A DNA stretch of 64,000 bases from assembly GCF_905220365.1 (NCBI RefSeq), contig NC_061136.1:9961702-10025701 (forward strand). The letters are read 5' to 3'. Under the pieces are notes generated by a model. That model was not told the origin of the DNA, made no database searches, and saw only the letters and a program-made list of their open reading frames with translations. Position 1 is the first letter of the stretch. Each line of letters begins with the position of its first letter. Positions 13,590-27,589 of the stretch are shown one piece after another. This stretch comes from Vanessa cardui. Its lineage: Eukaryota; Arthropoda; Insecta; Lepidoptera; Nymphalidae. The translations under genes were made by a program, and so were the position numbers.

Positions 13590-13826
13590 GACGATCTCCG
13601 TGGTCGAGTAGTGTGTACACCGGTTTTCATGGGTACACCACTCTGAGGTCCCGGGTTCGATTCCCGGCCGAGCCGTTGTAGATTACCTTTGTTTTCTATG
13701 TTGTCTTGGGTCTGGGTGTATGTGATACCGTCGTTACTTCTGATTTTCCATAACACAAGTACTTTAGCTACTTACATTGGGATCAGAGTAATGTTTGCGA
13801 TGTTGTCCAATATTTATATTTAATTT
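13590..13826 (+). repeat. tRNA-derived SINE with intact A and B boxes
   Basis: The head has an A-box-like TGGTCGAGTAG at 13601-13611 and a perfect B box GGTTCGATTCC at 13654-13664. The B box sits in a TPsiC-type arm (stem CCGGG/CCCGG, 7-nt loop TTCGATT). The body carries TTTTCTATGTTGTCTTGGG, CGTCGTTACTTCTGATTTTC and TTTAGCTACTTACATTGGGA, then ends TCCAATATTTATATTTAA. Relatives lie at 12235 (+) and 26231 (-). It is a SINE and not a functional tRNA gene, because no acceptor stem closes after the T arm. Overlapping open frames are spurious. Confidence 0.8.
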
Positions 13827-16773
13827 CTGTTAATTCCTAAGAGTGATAATGGTCACATCTAGTATATTTACATCGGCGCGCTATAATTGCGGCCCGCCTC
13901 GCCCCTGAACACCTCTGACCTCCTGAAACTTGCAGCCGATCACAATAATTTATTAACGTACAGCGATTTAGTGCAGCTTTAGACAATGGAAAAGAGACTT
14001 AATTATTTACTGATCGCGTAAAAACCTGTGTAATTCACTGATTGGTATTTTTTTTCATTCCAATTACTTTGTTTTCTGTTTAATTATTGTTATAAATTAT
14101 GTTTGAAATTTGATGAACCGAGTTTGCCTTGTGGTAAGAACACTAATGCTATTGCGATGTATTGCGTAATCCAATCCTATATATTTGTTTAGTTAAAAAA
14201 AAATGACAATTGTGTTCAATTTTATTTTCAAAATTAAGTCAACGTTACACATACTTTAATTTGTTTTTATACAGTGATTATTATTATTTTTAATTACCTT
14301 TTTATCTCAATAAATGTTTAGTGTCTATAACTGTTATAATAACATAACTACTATGTACCTAACAACTAACAATACTAATAGGCACTAAGCATAAATTAAA
14401 AAATATTGCAAATTTAAAAATATTAAATAATATTTGATCATATATTTTATACACGAACATTGTATAACATTTCCTATAAGCTACTCGTCGAGACGATACA
14501 GTAATAAATTAATGCTACCTCTAAAAATAAGTACTGAGGTCCTCACATTAAAAGGCCCATCACGGGTATCATGTATATAATTCCCCGATTTATATTTCAC
14601 AACTACTATTCAGGACTAGCTAAAGTCCCAAAATTAAATATTATACCAATAAAAGGGATAATAATGGCTTCCCCCACATCCGACCGCGCCGATAATTCCT
14701 CGCTCGCTTCCCTATAAATATATCTTCGACATTTTGAAGTCGCACCGAGTTGGTATATTTCATAATAACCTGAGGCGAGACAGGAACCAGTTCGCCCTTC
14801 AGGCCGGCGCAATAAAGGGAATCCCTATAAACGTGCTAGGCGTCTATGTCCCTTCTTATAAATATCAATTTATACGGCACGTCAAATACGGGTAAAGCCT
14901 GGCCATTTTCAGGTTACGAATCGTCCGCCATACGTCTTCTAAGCTCTCGATAAATCTCCATTTTTTTCCTTGAAATTTTACATGGACCAGACCGCACAGC
15001 GCCGTGGGTAATTACCGAGATGGATGGTCTTTACTTAAAAAGTCTCTCTTTAGAACCCTATTTTGCATATTTTCCTTGCTTTTATACAATTCTCATGTCG
15101 GACCTAATTTCTGTTATGTGTTTAATTAAAATATTTAAGCACGCGCTGAGTACATACATACATTAAGATATACGTAAGCAAGAGCTGAGTATAAATCCAA
15201 TGATGTTATGGCGGAAATCTTGTAAAATACGCTCCTGAAAGCATGTTTAAACATCCTTTACTTTATTGCTTAGATACACAGCAGCCAAAACACAAATTCC
15301 GCGCGGCGTTACACCAATTGCGAAACGCGAATCCAAGTTGACATTAACATTCATTAAATACCGTTCCTGACTTAAATTTCGAGTCAACAGACAAAAATAG
15401 AGCGATATTTTAAAAGGATTTACGGTACAAATATATGTTAAGTTTGCCAGATATATTATATTTGGGGTTGGTCCCGAGATGAGGGGGTACGTGAAAACAT
15501 TCGACTACGTGCCTTAGCATAATGCCTTTGGAAGGGCGCTGTGGATGCTAAGCTTCCGTAATTCGTCTTCAAGGAATCCCTAATTTGAAATGTGGATGAG
15601 TCTCGAAATACCGAGAGGTAAATAACAGGATAGAATTTAACCCTATGTACTTACGAAAAGAGCCAAAATGGTCCACAAGACGGTCCTAACAATCTAACTG
15701 TGTTACTTACATTCAAATTCTATCGAATTTTTTCATGTGCTTATTTTCTTTCATCACATCACGATGAATCAAAAACATCACGGATAACTGTGCCCAATAA
15801 AATTTGTATAGAATGATATCCGTTCATCCAATGGGACTCAGCGTAATCGAACTATTTTCAAATATTTATGTTAGTTTTTCTTGTTAATGGAACGTTTACA
15901 AGCATTATTTACTTTTCTAGCTCTTATAAATTATTGATCGAGATAAAAAATACATAAGTCATAATATAATGTAAGTCACCTAACTATTCATAGATAGCAT
16001 CTGAATTTTTTGTATGTTGACTCATCAGAATAAATCCGCTAATACAAGTAATTTAAGTTAAAAGCAAAAAAAAAAGAAAACAAAATGTGACAAAATCAGA
16101 AAGTTTTTCTTCATTAAAACCCCAGTAGCGTCCGTGGATTTAAAATTTTCGCCAGCAACTTGTCCGGGATTAGAGACTAACCGGCGGATATCTTAAATGT
16201 GAATCTGCTGTAAACAAATTCGTGAGCGCGTCTGAATTTATGAGTTTATTTATCATTAACAAATTATTATTAGAGCGGTTTTCGCCTTTTTGTTGCTGCT
16301 TTATGATATTCTGTTTTAATTACAATTTCCGTTTAGTACCTAACGCTTGTTTTATTTTTACATTATGTATTATTTTTAATAAAATTATCGACATTGTCTA
16401 TTTTCTTTTCTATAGTATTTCCAGTTTTAAATATGGAATTAAAATATCATAATCGTTTATTTAAACATCAAATTTATATTTTCAGTCGTTTTTGTTAAAA
16501 ACCAAAAAATAATCATATCAAATGTATTTTACTCAAGTTAATTTTGCAAGAAAGCACTTTTGAATAGTCAATATTTCAACGGGACCCGTTGAAAAACAGA
16601 AGAAAAAGCGACACTAAAGAGAAGAAACGACAAGATATGTGAGTTACATAGGTGATCTTTTAAGAATGACTTCAAATCATGTAAGTTATGTTAATATTCT
16701 TAATCAAGAATTAAAGATTGTAAATTCTTATGTTTAAGTTATGTTTAAGGACTGCTTAGTCAGAGCTGAGACA
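13827..16773. other. non-coding DNA with GC-richer sub-block
   Basis: No gene was found. The stretch 14540-15060 is richer in GC and CpG than its flanks and contains a 68-codon minus-strand frame without known motifs. It is a possible conserved regulatory block. The remainder is AT-rich. Confidence 0.45.
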
Positions 16774-17090
16774 GAGCTGAGATGGCCCAGTGGTTAGAAC
16801 GCGTGCATCTTAACCGATGGTTGCGGGTTCAAATCCAGGCAAACACTACTATATATATATGTGCCTTATTTGTGTTTATAATTCATGTCGTGCTCGGCGG
16901 TGAATGAAAACATCGTGAGGAAATCTGCATGTGTCTAATTCTTCGAAATTTTGCCACGTGTGCATTCCGCCAACCCGCATTTGAACAGCGTGGTGGAATA
17001 TGTTCCAACCCTCTCCTTAATGGAAGAGGAGGCCTTATCCCAGCAGTGGGTAACTTACAGGCTGTTACCTTACCTACCTTACATACTGAT
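16774..17090 (+). repeat. tRNA-derived SINE, full length
   Basis: The A box TGGCCCAGTGG lies at 16783-16793 and the B box GGTTCAAATCC at 16826-16836, with GCGTGCATCTTAACCGATGG between them. The body has GGCGGTGAATGAAAACATCG, CCAACCCGCAT, GGTGGAATATGTTCC and CCCAGCAGTGGG. The end is ACAGGCTGTTACCTTACC, in place of the GTTGTTG tail of related copies at 52060 and 62818. A short TA run (about 16850-16860) has expanded inside the element. Two 60-70 codon frames within it are not genes. Confidence 0.85.
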
Positions 17091-20000
17091 CAGTCCTGTA
17101 AACCTAAATCAAAGCGTCTTTAAAAAAGTATTATTTTATTTAATAATAAGATTTATGAATTAATTTAGTCTAAAAATACATGAAATAGTGAATTGATTCT
17201 TTAAATACCAATGCTTAACAATATTCTCTGTAGGTACCGCATACAAGCGTATACAACATGATTGTTTCAATATTTGTATTAATAATATTTTATATAAACA
17301 TGTACATCAGATTTTCTAATAATTCTTTCGTATACCTATGTATTACCATCAATATATTGCGAAGTAGACATTATTAAATACGTTAAATACTACTACTCGG
17401 ACTAATATCGCCTCCAAACTATTTAAATATTTCGGAGGGCTCTTTTGTGCAGAATAAATACAGTTTGAATTTCTCCGGCATTATACTGTAACATAATAAT
17501 TGCTTAAGAGTGTTTTCATTACAGTGAGTATTTCCAAAAATCCTTATTATCATGCCTTAAATAATTCCTTAATAGTAAATCCCGAGTATGGCGTTTATAC
17601 CGCGCCGCGATAGACGGTCCTAAGGGCGAACAATGCCCATCTGTGCCCGCTTCCAAGATTCAATTAAATTTTTACTGAAGATTATCACGCAGCTACGTGA
17701 AGAAGTGGGTTGAACTATTACGTGTCGTATTACATTATTGGTATATTCAATTTACATGCGTAATCATTTGTATTATAATATTAAAATTGTTATGTTAATA
17801 GTTTTTTTGAGTTATATTGCTAAATAATAAAATACTAATATTGACGGTAAAAATGTTTTACATATTTAAGTACCTAGTAAGAGTTCGAAATAAAATTCTG
17901 TGTAAAAATATAATTATTACTTAAATACATACTTTCAATAACATATAGTTTCTTTATTAATTATCTAAATGACTCTAAGACCATTCCTAGTTCAGATCGG
18001 GACGCTTAGTTTCTGGAGATTTCACTTCATAACTTTATTACATAACTGGATAGGTATAATAAATACCTTTAATACATAAAATTTTTCGATATTAATGTTC
18101 TGACATTATTTTAACACAATATATTGTATTTCATCGAAGTTACTATTAAACGATCGAGAAAGAAAATTACATTTTTAGAAATAAATGTATCTCACTAGAT
18201 TCGTATTAAATAATTAATATTTAAAGAAGAATTATATCCATTAAAATAATCTTATACACATTAAAATTAAATACAGATACTTACAAAACATTGGCTATGA
18301 TCTTTATGTATTTCAAGGCTAATACCTAATTGTTTAATATCTGTTCTCCTTTGTGACAGCCCTGGTCGAGGTCGTAAATGAAAAATAAACATGCGTTGAG
18401 CTTTATGTGTCGTGATGTCACACGAATTATCATTGTTTGCGAGTTCACACGGCTCTCTACGATTACTTATACATACGAAGTGTTAATTCGCCCATATGAA
18501 CAAGAAATATCAAAAATGAAAATTACACAGTAATTAAAAAAAATACAATAAATTGTTATTTATGTAAGTTGCGAAAACAATTAGTACTTTGTATTGCAGT
18601 GTTACGATTTCTATGATGTTTAGTCTGTGGGATACAGTCAAGACGGTTATATTTCTTATGGTTGGTGACGCATTGACGGTAAGAAATAGTTTATTTATTG
18701 CAGTGTCAATTTTTAGAACAGTTTTGGTAATATTTAAGGATTATTATATTATATTATTAACAATAATAAATATATCATTAACAATAACAAATAACTGATA
18801 AGTAGGTTTGCCAATAAGTTCTACTACTTATCAACTATTTATATTTATTATGATATAAAATGTGTTTTGTATGTGAATATTTTCCAAAACGAACAAATTC
18901 TTGATTATAAGCGATATGACTGTCTCGATGATCAAATTTCAAAAGAACTAAGGCGGAGCGCATCTTTAATACATTTATCTTATATAAAAATAGCACACCC
19001 ATAAAAGTTAATAATCCTAAAGGTGTACATTTTCTATACAGATAGTGTATTTATGAAACATTTCACTTAAATAGAACTATGTCAAAGTATGCGACTGTAA
19101 TTTTCATATATACAAAAATAATATAGCTAATTTTATTTATGCATAATTCGATCTAACCGGTTTTTATATACATAATAGTTAGGACCAGTTATGAATGTTA
19201 TTTCTTAACTAGTACGATAATTATTAAATGTCATTGCTTTGAGATTTATTAACTTGATTTATTAACAAACTCATTAACATAAACAGAGAAATAGTCATTT
19301 TCTAATAATCATTTAAGACAAATATGTTGTGAGTCATGAGTATGAATAAATATAAGAATTTATTAATATATTATCTAGTATTAGAATTATGAAGGTGTTG
19401 CGATTAGTAATAAAATATGAAAAATTAAAAAATGCTGGATGTTATTACGTATTTAGTTATGTAATGTATTATAAGTGCTCATGTTAAGTAAGGCGTTTGA
19501 CTGAATTTTGATAACTCTACAAAAACAAGCTGATAGATTGACTCTATATCCAAAACTATCCTTCGCGATCTTACCTCGCATATTAAAAAAAATCACAATA
19601 TATTTTTGATGACAAAACACTTTTGTCTAATCCCAGAAACTCTTATGTGTGTGTGTTTTTTATTTTATATTTCTTGATATGCTAAACGTACATCATTTTA
19701 AACACGAACGTTATTAAACTTTAAAATTATGGGTCGATTAAGAATAGTTTCATGAACATGATACTTACGTAAATACATACCTAAAGAATAATACATATGT
19801 ATTGAAGTTATTCGCCATACACTATTTCTTACTTTCATTTGACATCAGCAGACGTATTCTTGCGATTCCATTCGAGCGACAACTATTGTACTTTAAAGGA
19901 ATATACTATTACAAACTTATCCACGCCAGCAACAACTGTACAAAGTTTCAACTCCACAAGATGATCGAAAAATTATTGGAGTATAACTTATATTATGTAT

Positions 20001-21950
20001 TATAAGAGATTCATTACATCATACATATTCATAATTATTTATTCAATAACGATACCACAAAGTAATACTTTTATAAACCCAAAACAAATTACCATAGGAA
20101 AGAGATTGAAAAGTTTTCCTACTCTCATACCCATTATAAGTTTTCCAAGAAAAACGCTTTTCGTACACACGTCGCTCGCAGTTTTTTCTCGGCGCACTTT
20201 TCTAAGTGCCATAAATCTTTCACGTAAATAATTGAAACGATATTTTATGCCAAAACATTCTGCGGGTAGGGAGATGTCGCGAGTACCACCTGCCGCCCTC
20301 TCTCCTAACTTGTACCACTTCCACTTCCCACTTTAATTTGGTTGCGTAATGTATTTTCAATTACATTCAAAGGAGAAACGTGATTTGTGGCTGAGCCATG
20401 GGAGATCGGTAGATAAATTCTTTCTTTGCCTAATTTAAACTCAACTGTGATATCGAATATTTAATAGCTGCGAATATCAACTTTTCTATTACGAAAAAAA
20501 TTACAAATTTAAAAAAAGATTAAGTTACATTCGTTTTATTATACGAAAGTTATTTAAAAAAATATAAAAATAACTCCAATGTCTCATTAATAAATATTTA
20601 ATACTAATATATACATTTAAATTTTATACAGTTTTATCGATGAAATCTACAATTACAAATAACATGTCTACTATAATCATAATTACAGGTGTGTACATCA
20701 CTATGATAGTAATTAGACTACATAATAGGTACCTATTAAGAGCACAAGAAAATATTTTTTAATTGGAATTTATCGAGATGTAACTAAAAGTCTGTAAATA
20801 AAATAATAGCTTTATTTCTAACTAAAAACACAAATGAAATACAGCAGAAATAGTTCAATAGATAGAATAACTGAAAAATATCACGAGAAATTCAGCATAA
20901 GCCGAGTAAAATTCTGCTACATATAGTTTCCACTAATGTTCTGACGATCGGAATGGTGGAGTATGCGTAATCATATGCTTAAGGAAAAGAGCTGTACCCG
21001 TTATGATATGATATTCATAGTAAATAATCATCCCATTTTACTTATATACTACAAAAAATAAAACATAAGAATGGTTTTAACTAGCTTGTTTAATATGAAT
21101 ATGCTAGCATTATCTTACATACAAATTACAACCAGTTATAAATGTATTAAAAGCATTATAGGATCAGATAATGACCTTCGTCGAAACCGCAATATTCACA
21201 GCGTCATAAATAAATGCTCACTTTTTCACATTGGACGGGAAATTTATCATTTTGTTGAACGTAACTTTTTCTTATTCTTTTTGTGCATCTCAAGTCACAC
21301 ATTTGAGCACCATTTATTTCTCCATTCGACGTAGCATTACGCCTTACGCGGTTTGATGAAGGTATCGTTATGTGATATCTGATAATAAAACGCTCGACTT
21401 GCTTCGATTTGCATGTTTTTGAATTTAATTTATTTATATCTTTATAATGTTTTAAGACATTTTAGACAGTTATATATAACATTCGTTTATAATACTAAGT
21501 TCCTCTTAAAGCCATTAATTCTATACTAATAAATTAGCAGATGTTTTTTTTAAATAATAATTGAAGAAACTACTATTATATATTAAAATTACAGAAGAAT
21601 ACGGCGCGTTTAGAAGTTCCGTTTTGTGTATAATATTATTATATAAACGCTACGCTTTTCAGTTTTACGGCTTTAAATTAAGACTGTTGACGTGACAAGT
21701 TTGAATCGAATAAATCAAAATTAATAAATAGTTAAACGTAATAGGTAATTTGCTTATTCGCTCAATTTATTAAGTGATATATAAAAAATAATGTATTTTT
21801 ACAACGTTAATAAATTTAAACGCAGTATGTTTACGATACAAAAATACATTAACAAGCCGTTAAACATTTTTAAACCCTTTAATTTACTCAATCAGTCAAC
21901 ACACGTGACCGATGAAGCGAGTTTCGCTCATTGTTGGGATTGATTTTTTT
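17091..21950. other. AT-rich non-coding DNA
   Basis: No gene was recognised. The segment around 18655-18730 shows scattered agreement with the Metulj-like SINE (GGTTGGTGACGCATTGACG) and may be a very decayed copy. A small GC-richer patch lies at 17580-17705, and a T-rich, basic stretch at 20090-20320. Open frames of 67-87 codons show no motifs. Confidence 0.5.
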
Positions 21951-22470
21951 AAATTGAACATGAATTCAATGGAGGCGATTCTATCGTTTCGTATCCTCTT
22001 CATAAGTGCATTATATTTTGTTTGAGGCAATAAGTCATACGTGTAATGAATAAGGGCGATTTGTTTTGGATCCGTCCAAATTTATGGACGATATCGGGCT
22101 TTTTACAAGCGTTTTTCTCCTCATTCCGCCATTGTGATCGCCTTTTTCTGTCCCTTTATCCTGGCCCGTAGTTTTTTTATCGTCCTCAACACTGACACTT
22201 TACGAGTTATTAATTGGTTGTCACAAGTTTATTTATTTCTCTATTTTGACAGTGGAACGTTTTTCGTCGTACATTATGGAAGCCGGATTGAAAATCTATC
22301 ATATTCAGGTTGTCGTAAATTCGCCGTGATATAGTGCGTTACACGGTAATAACTCTGCGAATGCGTCGACTAGTGCGGACGGATGTGACGCGCGTTAAAT
22401 AATGACGTTGGATATTAAAATGGCCGCCGAATATGGATTTTTGGGATTGCATATACCGTTGTATTGTATA
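21951..22470. promoter_or_regulatory. candidate conserved regulatory block
   Basis: This half-kilobase is compositionally distinct from both flanks, with more CpG and few long A or T tracts. It contains no open frame longer than 66 codons and no repeat. Such blocks in insect developmental loci often prove to be conserved enhancers. Conservation cannot be tested here, so this is inference from texture alone. Confidence 0.25.
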
Positions 22471-25059
22471 TAGACGAGCTGTTATACCAAATGTCTAGTA
22501 CCCTGTTTTTGTCAGATTAATAATTAATGTTCTAAAATTGTTTTTCAATTTTATAAGCAGATGTCATTGATGGGTAAGATCAAATATTTCGGCACTGTCA
22601 TTACTAACATGCTTTCCATACCAACTTTAAGAATTTATTCGCTGTCCTGTATTGCTCTAATTATTTTGACTTTTTTGTAGTCTAGTGTATGAAGTATTAC
22701 TTTTTATAGTATAGGCGGCGTATGGGTGGTGCCCAAGTAGATTGACCAGCTCTTAGCGTTACCGACACTAAATAGTAGGCATAGTATGATGTTATTAACA
22801 TAAATAACTACTCGGCCTAAGTCCTTTTGAAAACGACGAGTTTTTTGTATAGTTTTCAGTACAAATTACACAGATGCAATGGATAAGACTTCAAAGCATT
22901 TATACGCCTTCATTTGTAAATTGTTCGCGGTGAACATTGTGGTTCGGTACTTAACATTACTTTGCTTTTTATCCTTTGTCAATGTGCACATGTCGAACCT
23001 CCCTTTTTAAGGCTGTACCATCATTAAGAGGCCTAAATATAAAAGACATGAGCGAGGTACTTGTAGCTTCATAATATACATATGTTTCCCTTAGTTGGTT
23101 AGTTTTGACAATTCGCCTTGTTTATTTACAACGATTTACACAATCAGCTTTATGTTTTCTTTATCAGAATAATAAAGGCATAAGTGTAGTGTGTGTGCTA
23201 ATCCTTTATTACCTTATGACATTACAGACAAGTGATCAAAACTACGAGTGTATAATGGAAGTGTAATCAAGGTAAGTGTCTTAATCCTTGAATACGTGGA
23301 CTCTTAATTGTAATTAAAAATTATAAAAACTAGAATAAACACGAATTACATATCATACGTTAACATTCATCTAAATCCACTTAACAACCAGAAGGCGTTA
23401 TGGAACGTATCCTGAAGCTATTCCTTACGCAATACTAACATTCATAATGTATGTATGTGCAAAGGTCTGTATGGTATATTCCCGTCTTATGTAGGTTCTT
23501 TTTTTCAGCTATAAAGCATTGTTGGCTGCTTTATTCCTTGATTTATAAGAGACGTTGGAAAGACAAATAGCTGGATTGTGTTCCAAATTTTTAAAGCCAC
23601 ATTTCGTTTCGCGCACACTCGCACCCCCTCTGTAATACGTTAGCTGATCTGATTAGTCTTGGTCCTTGCAGGCATATATATGACCTACTCATATATTATA
23701 ACTTATTATACATACAGAGAAATTTAACATTTATAATTCGTATTATGCATTTATATTGATTCATTTTCATTTAACAACCAAATTAGTAAAATTGACACCA
23801 CACACACATTTTTAACTTCAAAATCATGTTTGAAACAATAATATAAATAAACACCTAAATAATAGTAAGAAAGTCAAGTATCAAAGTAGTTCGATTCCGT
23901 AAAAAAGTGTTACTTAGAAACCCCTTATTAAAATGTGTTTTTCCAGAGTCTTTCGCTGCTTAGTCGAAGCGCCACCTATCGGCCTGTTAGAGAGATTTAA
24001 TGGGAAATTCTCTCATTTCTATCGGTTTTACAGCGAGATTTATAACCGCTTCGGAACTTTTTCCATACAATTCAGCTTTCGCGGATTTATGCTAGACTTG
24101 TAATTGGTCGCGTTTAACATAATGTCAATATCAGAAATACATTTGTAGAAATGTTTATAATGAGATTACATATTACAATTAAAATACCAATATGATATTT
24201 TAATAAATATTTAAATAATTCCTGAATATGTTAATTAAAAATAAAAAGACAATCAAATAAATAAAAAAAATAGAAGAAGGGTGATATATGGAAGAGAAAC
24301 CGATTTTGCATTTCAGTCGAACTTTTACATTTTAAAATATAAATAATTTAGAGCTAATTAGGTTCATTTAAGTAAGACTGAGTTCCATCATCACTTTTAC
24401 ATAAGTATACATAAAAAAAGATTTCAAAGTTTAAGTTAAATTCGTCTCATACTCGACGGTAAAGCCAAATCTGCATCTACATCTGTGTGATATCATTCCA
24501 CCATCATGGTGGAATACGCTCTAATTTTTTCGTAATAGGCACAGCAGCTGTATATATTAATATCTTAAATAAATTTATTCACTACTTTATAATACTATCT
24601 TTTTGAAATGGTACCTACTGATAAACACAAAGATTTAAAATGCTTTTATTTTAAACAATTAAAGAAGTCAAGTGATTTTAAGTGATGCAGTTTAAGTTTA
24701 GCATTCACTGACTGCAACGCTAGCTGACGCTTTTTTAATCAAAGCTTGGTATATAATTGTTTTTTTTTAGGCACAAGAATATTTATTACCGTAGTTAAAT
24801 ATAAGTCATCAAATCTTATAACAAAAACTAATTTGTTTGTTGAAAATTAAAAAAAAAATATATGTTTGTCATTGACATTTTTTCGTTTATTTTATCCAAG
24901 TATACTTTAACAATAATATTATGCACTAGAATTGAATACTTTTTAAGAAGCAATAAAATAATAATAAAAGCAACTAATCAAATAGTAAAAGAACTCCATC
25001 TTCAGATATCTTAGGAGATCTTCCATCAAACTAACCAATTGAAAGTGAACACTTAACTG
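22471..25059. other. AT-rich non-coding DNA
   Basis: No gene was found. A GC-richer stretch at 23940-24115 (containing CGAAGCGCCACCTATCGG) is a minor candidate regulatory patch. Confidence 0.5.
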
Positions 25060-25290
25060 CGATCGCGACTTAATTTTTACCCCATAAAAGCGCCCCACGA
25101 ATCGCGATACGGTATGGAAATTCGCCTCCCGTTGTCGGCAATATTCGACAATATTCGGGCGAACGTGCGTCCCGCGCTAAATTGCCTATTTATTCTTAAC
25201 TTCATATATTACTTTACGCGTGTTGTCTGCGCAAAGCAATATTTATTGTTTGACCGTTATTGCGTCAAATGACGTATTGGTTGTACGTAT
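25060..25290. promoter_or_regulatory. candidate regulatory block, CpG-richer
   Basis: CpG-containing sequence interrupts an AT-rich background. It holds a near-repeat, GGCAATATTCGACAATATTCGG at 25137-25158 (ATATTCG twice, 11 bp apart), and CCCATAAAAGCGCC, which resembles Cad/Abd-B type homeodomain sites. A 71-codon minus-strand frame nearby lacks motifs. Confidence 0.25.
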
Positions 25291-26230
25291 AACCGTATAG
25301 GTTAAGGATGGTATACGCGTGGCGTGTACGATGCAAGGCAACGATTCTTGCAGTGACGTTTCTGGCGTGTCATTGAAAACCGGTAGATGTCGCCCAAAGT
25401 TTTGACCCTGTTTTATTTTTATATTCAAAGTTGTATTTGTCTTCGTGTTCGAAAACAATTGATAAAATACAGTGAATGAGATATACTTTTTGTTGTTAGA
25501 TCAATAAAGTAACAAGTACAAAGGTACTTTCATTAGTCTTTATATCTTTCAGGGATATCCATTTATTTCAATATCGGAGAAAATAGAATAAGATATATTA
25601 AAGAAAGAATTTAAGAATGAGTTAAGGAATAGTAAATATAATTAGATAGCAATATTACAGAAAAAACAAACTCACTTCCCTTTCATAATATCAACATATC
25701 CAGTTTATTAGATTACCTATAACATCAGTTCTCTTATTCAAGAATGAAAGACTCTCTCGGAAATAATATAATAACGATTCCTGTCATTATAATGGTTCCT
25801 TCCACTTAGGAGGATAATAGTGATTTTTGTATTAAATACTTTCCTAACGTCTGCAGGGGAGTAATGAATGCTTGTTATTTATGAGCCGCAGACTGGCAGA
25901 CGATAGATAACGTCCCACCCAATATCATATCGCCATTACATTCGGTTACTGAATGAATTATGCGAGTTCTGTTACTGTAAGTGTGTTATTTCAGGTTTTA
26001 TAACCGTTTTTGTTTTGTTTTAATCATGTACCAAGAAAGTTGAATTAAAATAACACCCTGTATATATCACACTGCTATTGACCTAATGGGCTTAATTATT
26101 TTCAGTCACGTTCTTAAAATTAAATCCACTATGTTGTTCTAGTAAAAGTAGATTTGACATATGGCTGATTTTGCTAAATTATGCTAAATTAATTTACAAG
26201 CTAAAATCAATTTAAAAAAAATACGATTTA
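25291..26230. other. AT-rich non-coding DNA
   Basis: No gene or repeat was recognised. Confidence 0.5.
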
Positions 26231-26458
26231 ATAAATAATAAATATTGGACAACATCACATACATTACTCTGATCCCAATGTAAGTAGCTAAAGCACTTGT
26301 GTTATGGAAAATCAGAAGTAACGATGGTACCACACATACCCAGACCCAAGACACTATAGAAAACTATTGAATTTTCTACATCTGGGAATCGAACCCAGGA
26401 CCTCGGAGTGGCGTATACATGAAAACCGGTGTACACTCTACTCGACCACGGAGGTCGT
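26231..26458 (-). repeat. tRNA-derived SINE, minus orientation
   Basis: This is the reverse-orientation relative of the 13590 element. The minus-strand B box GGTTCGATTCC is perfect (26395-26385), and the A-box-like TGGTCGAGTAG lies at 26448-26438. The body follows the same order and the tail reads TATTTATTATTTATTAAA at the left end. It retains both internal promoter boxes. Confidence 0.8.
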
Positions 26459-27589
26459 CAAATCGATTCGATTCGCTTGGAGGTAGATTTGCTTGTTCTT
26501 TTAGATGTACCAATGTTTATATATGAATATCTGAATTTCTTGATGAATAGAACTAGTGAAATCAACAACTCAGTAATTCTCACAACCTATTGAGCCATTT
26601 GCGAGAAGTTTCTTTACTTACTAATGCAGACAATTTAAACAAACTATAGAAACATGGATCTGAAATAATGGTTAATTTTTAAGAAAGCTATCAAAATATT
26701 AATATTCAAATCTTCGTAAATGAATATTCAAGTCTTTAACAGTATGGAAAAGGCTGCTCACTGGTCAGTAATGACTAATATTTTATATCTCAAAATTCTA
26801 GGATTTAATTCTATGAATATAATAGAACAACCAGTTGATAAGTTTTTAGATATTCTTAACTCAATAAATGAAATTGATACTTACGTAATAAAGAAACGAT
26901 ATACATTATTACTGTAAAAAAGAAAAACACCCATTTTACGCTTCGGCGAGAGAATAGGAATAAGTTGACAGGGACTTCGTCTCTGAATTATGTTTCTCAA
27001 GATAAACGACGTGGGCGAAATGAAGTCGCGACCCCCCAACCCCCTCCTCCCTCCACGAAGGCAGAGGACATAAATTTTGAAGAAAAATCCGCGACGGTTT
27101 CGCTCCGAACGTGTGATTTGGATTATTAATTGAAGTCGTTGCTGTTAAAGTTTTATTTGATTCAAGTACTTTGTATCTAATTTGTATAAACATTGCGACA
27201 CATCATTAATTACTAAGAAGGAAATAATAATTCATACCGTTCTTTATGATTTCGACTTCAGCTGTTTTACTTATGATGATAAAATACATAAATTGAGGTC
27301 ATGAAAAAGTTATTAATATATTACGACGCCTAGAACGAGTCGATTGGTTTTTTTTTTATATAATAATTTATTATATGTTATTGGACTCGAGTGAATAAAG
27401 GCAAAACTAAAACCAGTCGATAAAAATCATCTGAAACACGAACTCGTTTATTAAACGCGGAAATTCTTATAAAGAAATAAAAGTCGTATAGCGTCCGAGT
27501 TCACCCAATAAACATCCATTGAACTGCTATTATATATGGAAACTGATAAATATTTCACACATGACTTTTATATAGGACGTCAAACAACT
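26459..27589. other. non-coding DNA with a C-rich tract
   Basis: No gene was recognised. A C-rich run at 27032-27053 stands out. A 65-codon frame (26720-26917) and an 85-codon minus-strand frame (27193-26936) have no known motifs. Confidence 0.5.

Noticed and set aside
16774..16840. tRNA gene suggested by A and B boxes (also at 13590, 26458, 52375, 63108)
   Set aside because: No closing acceptor stem follows the T arm, and each head is joined to a shared SINE body found at several loci.
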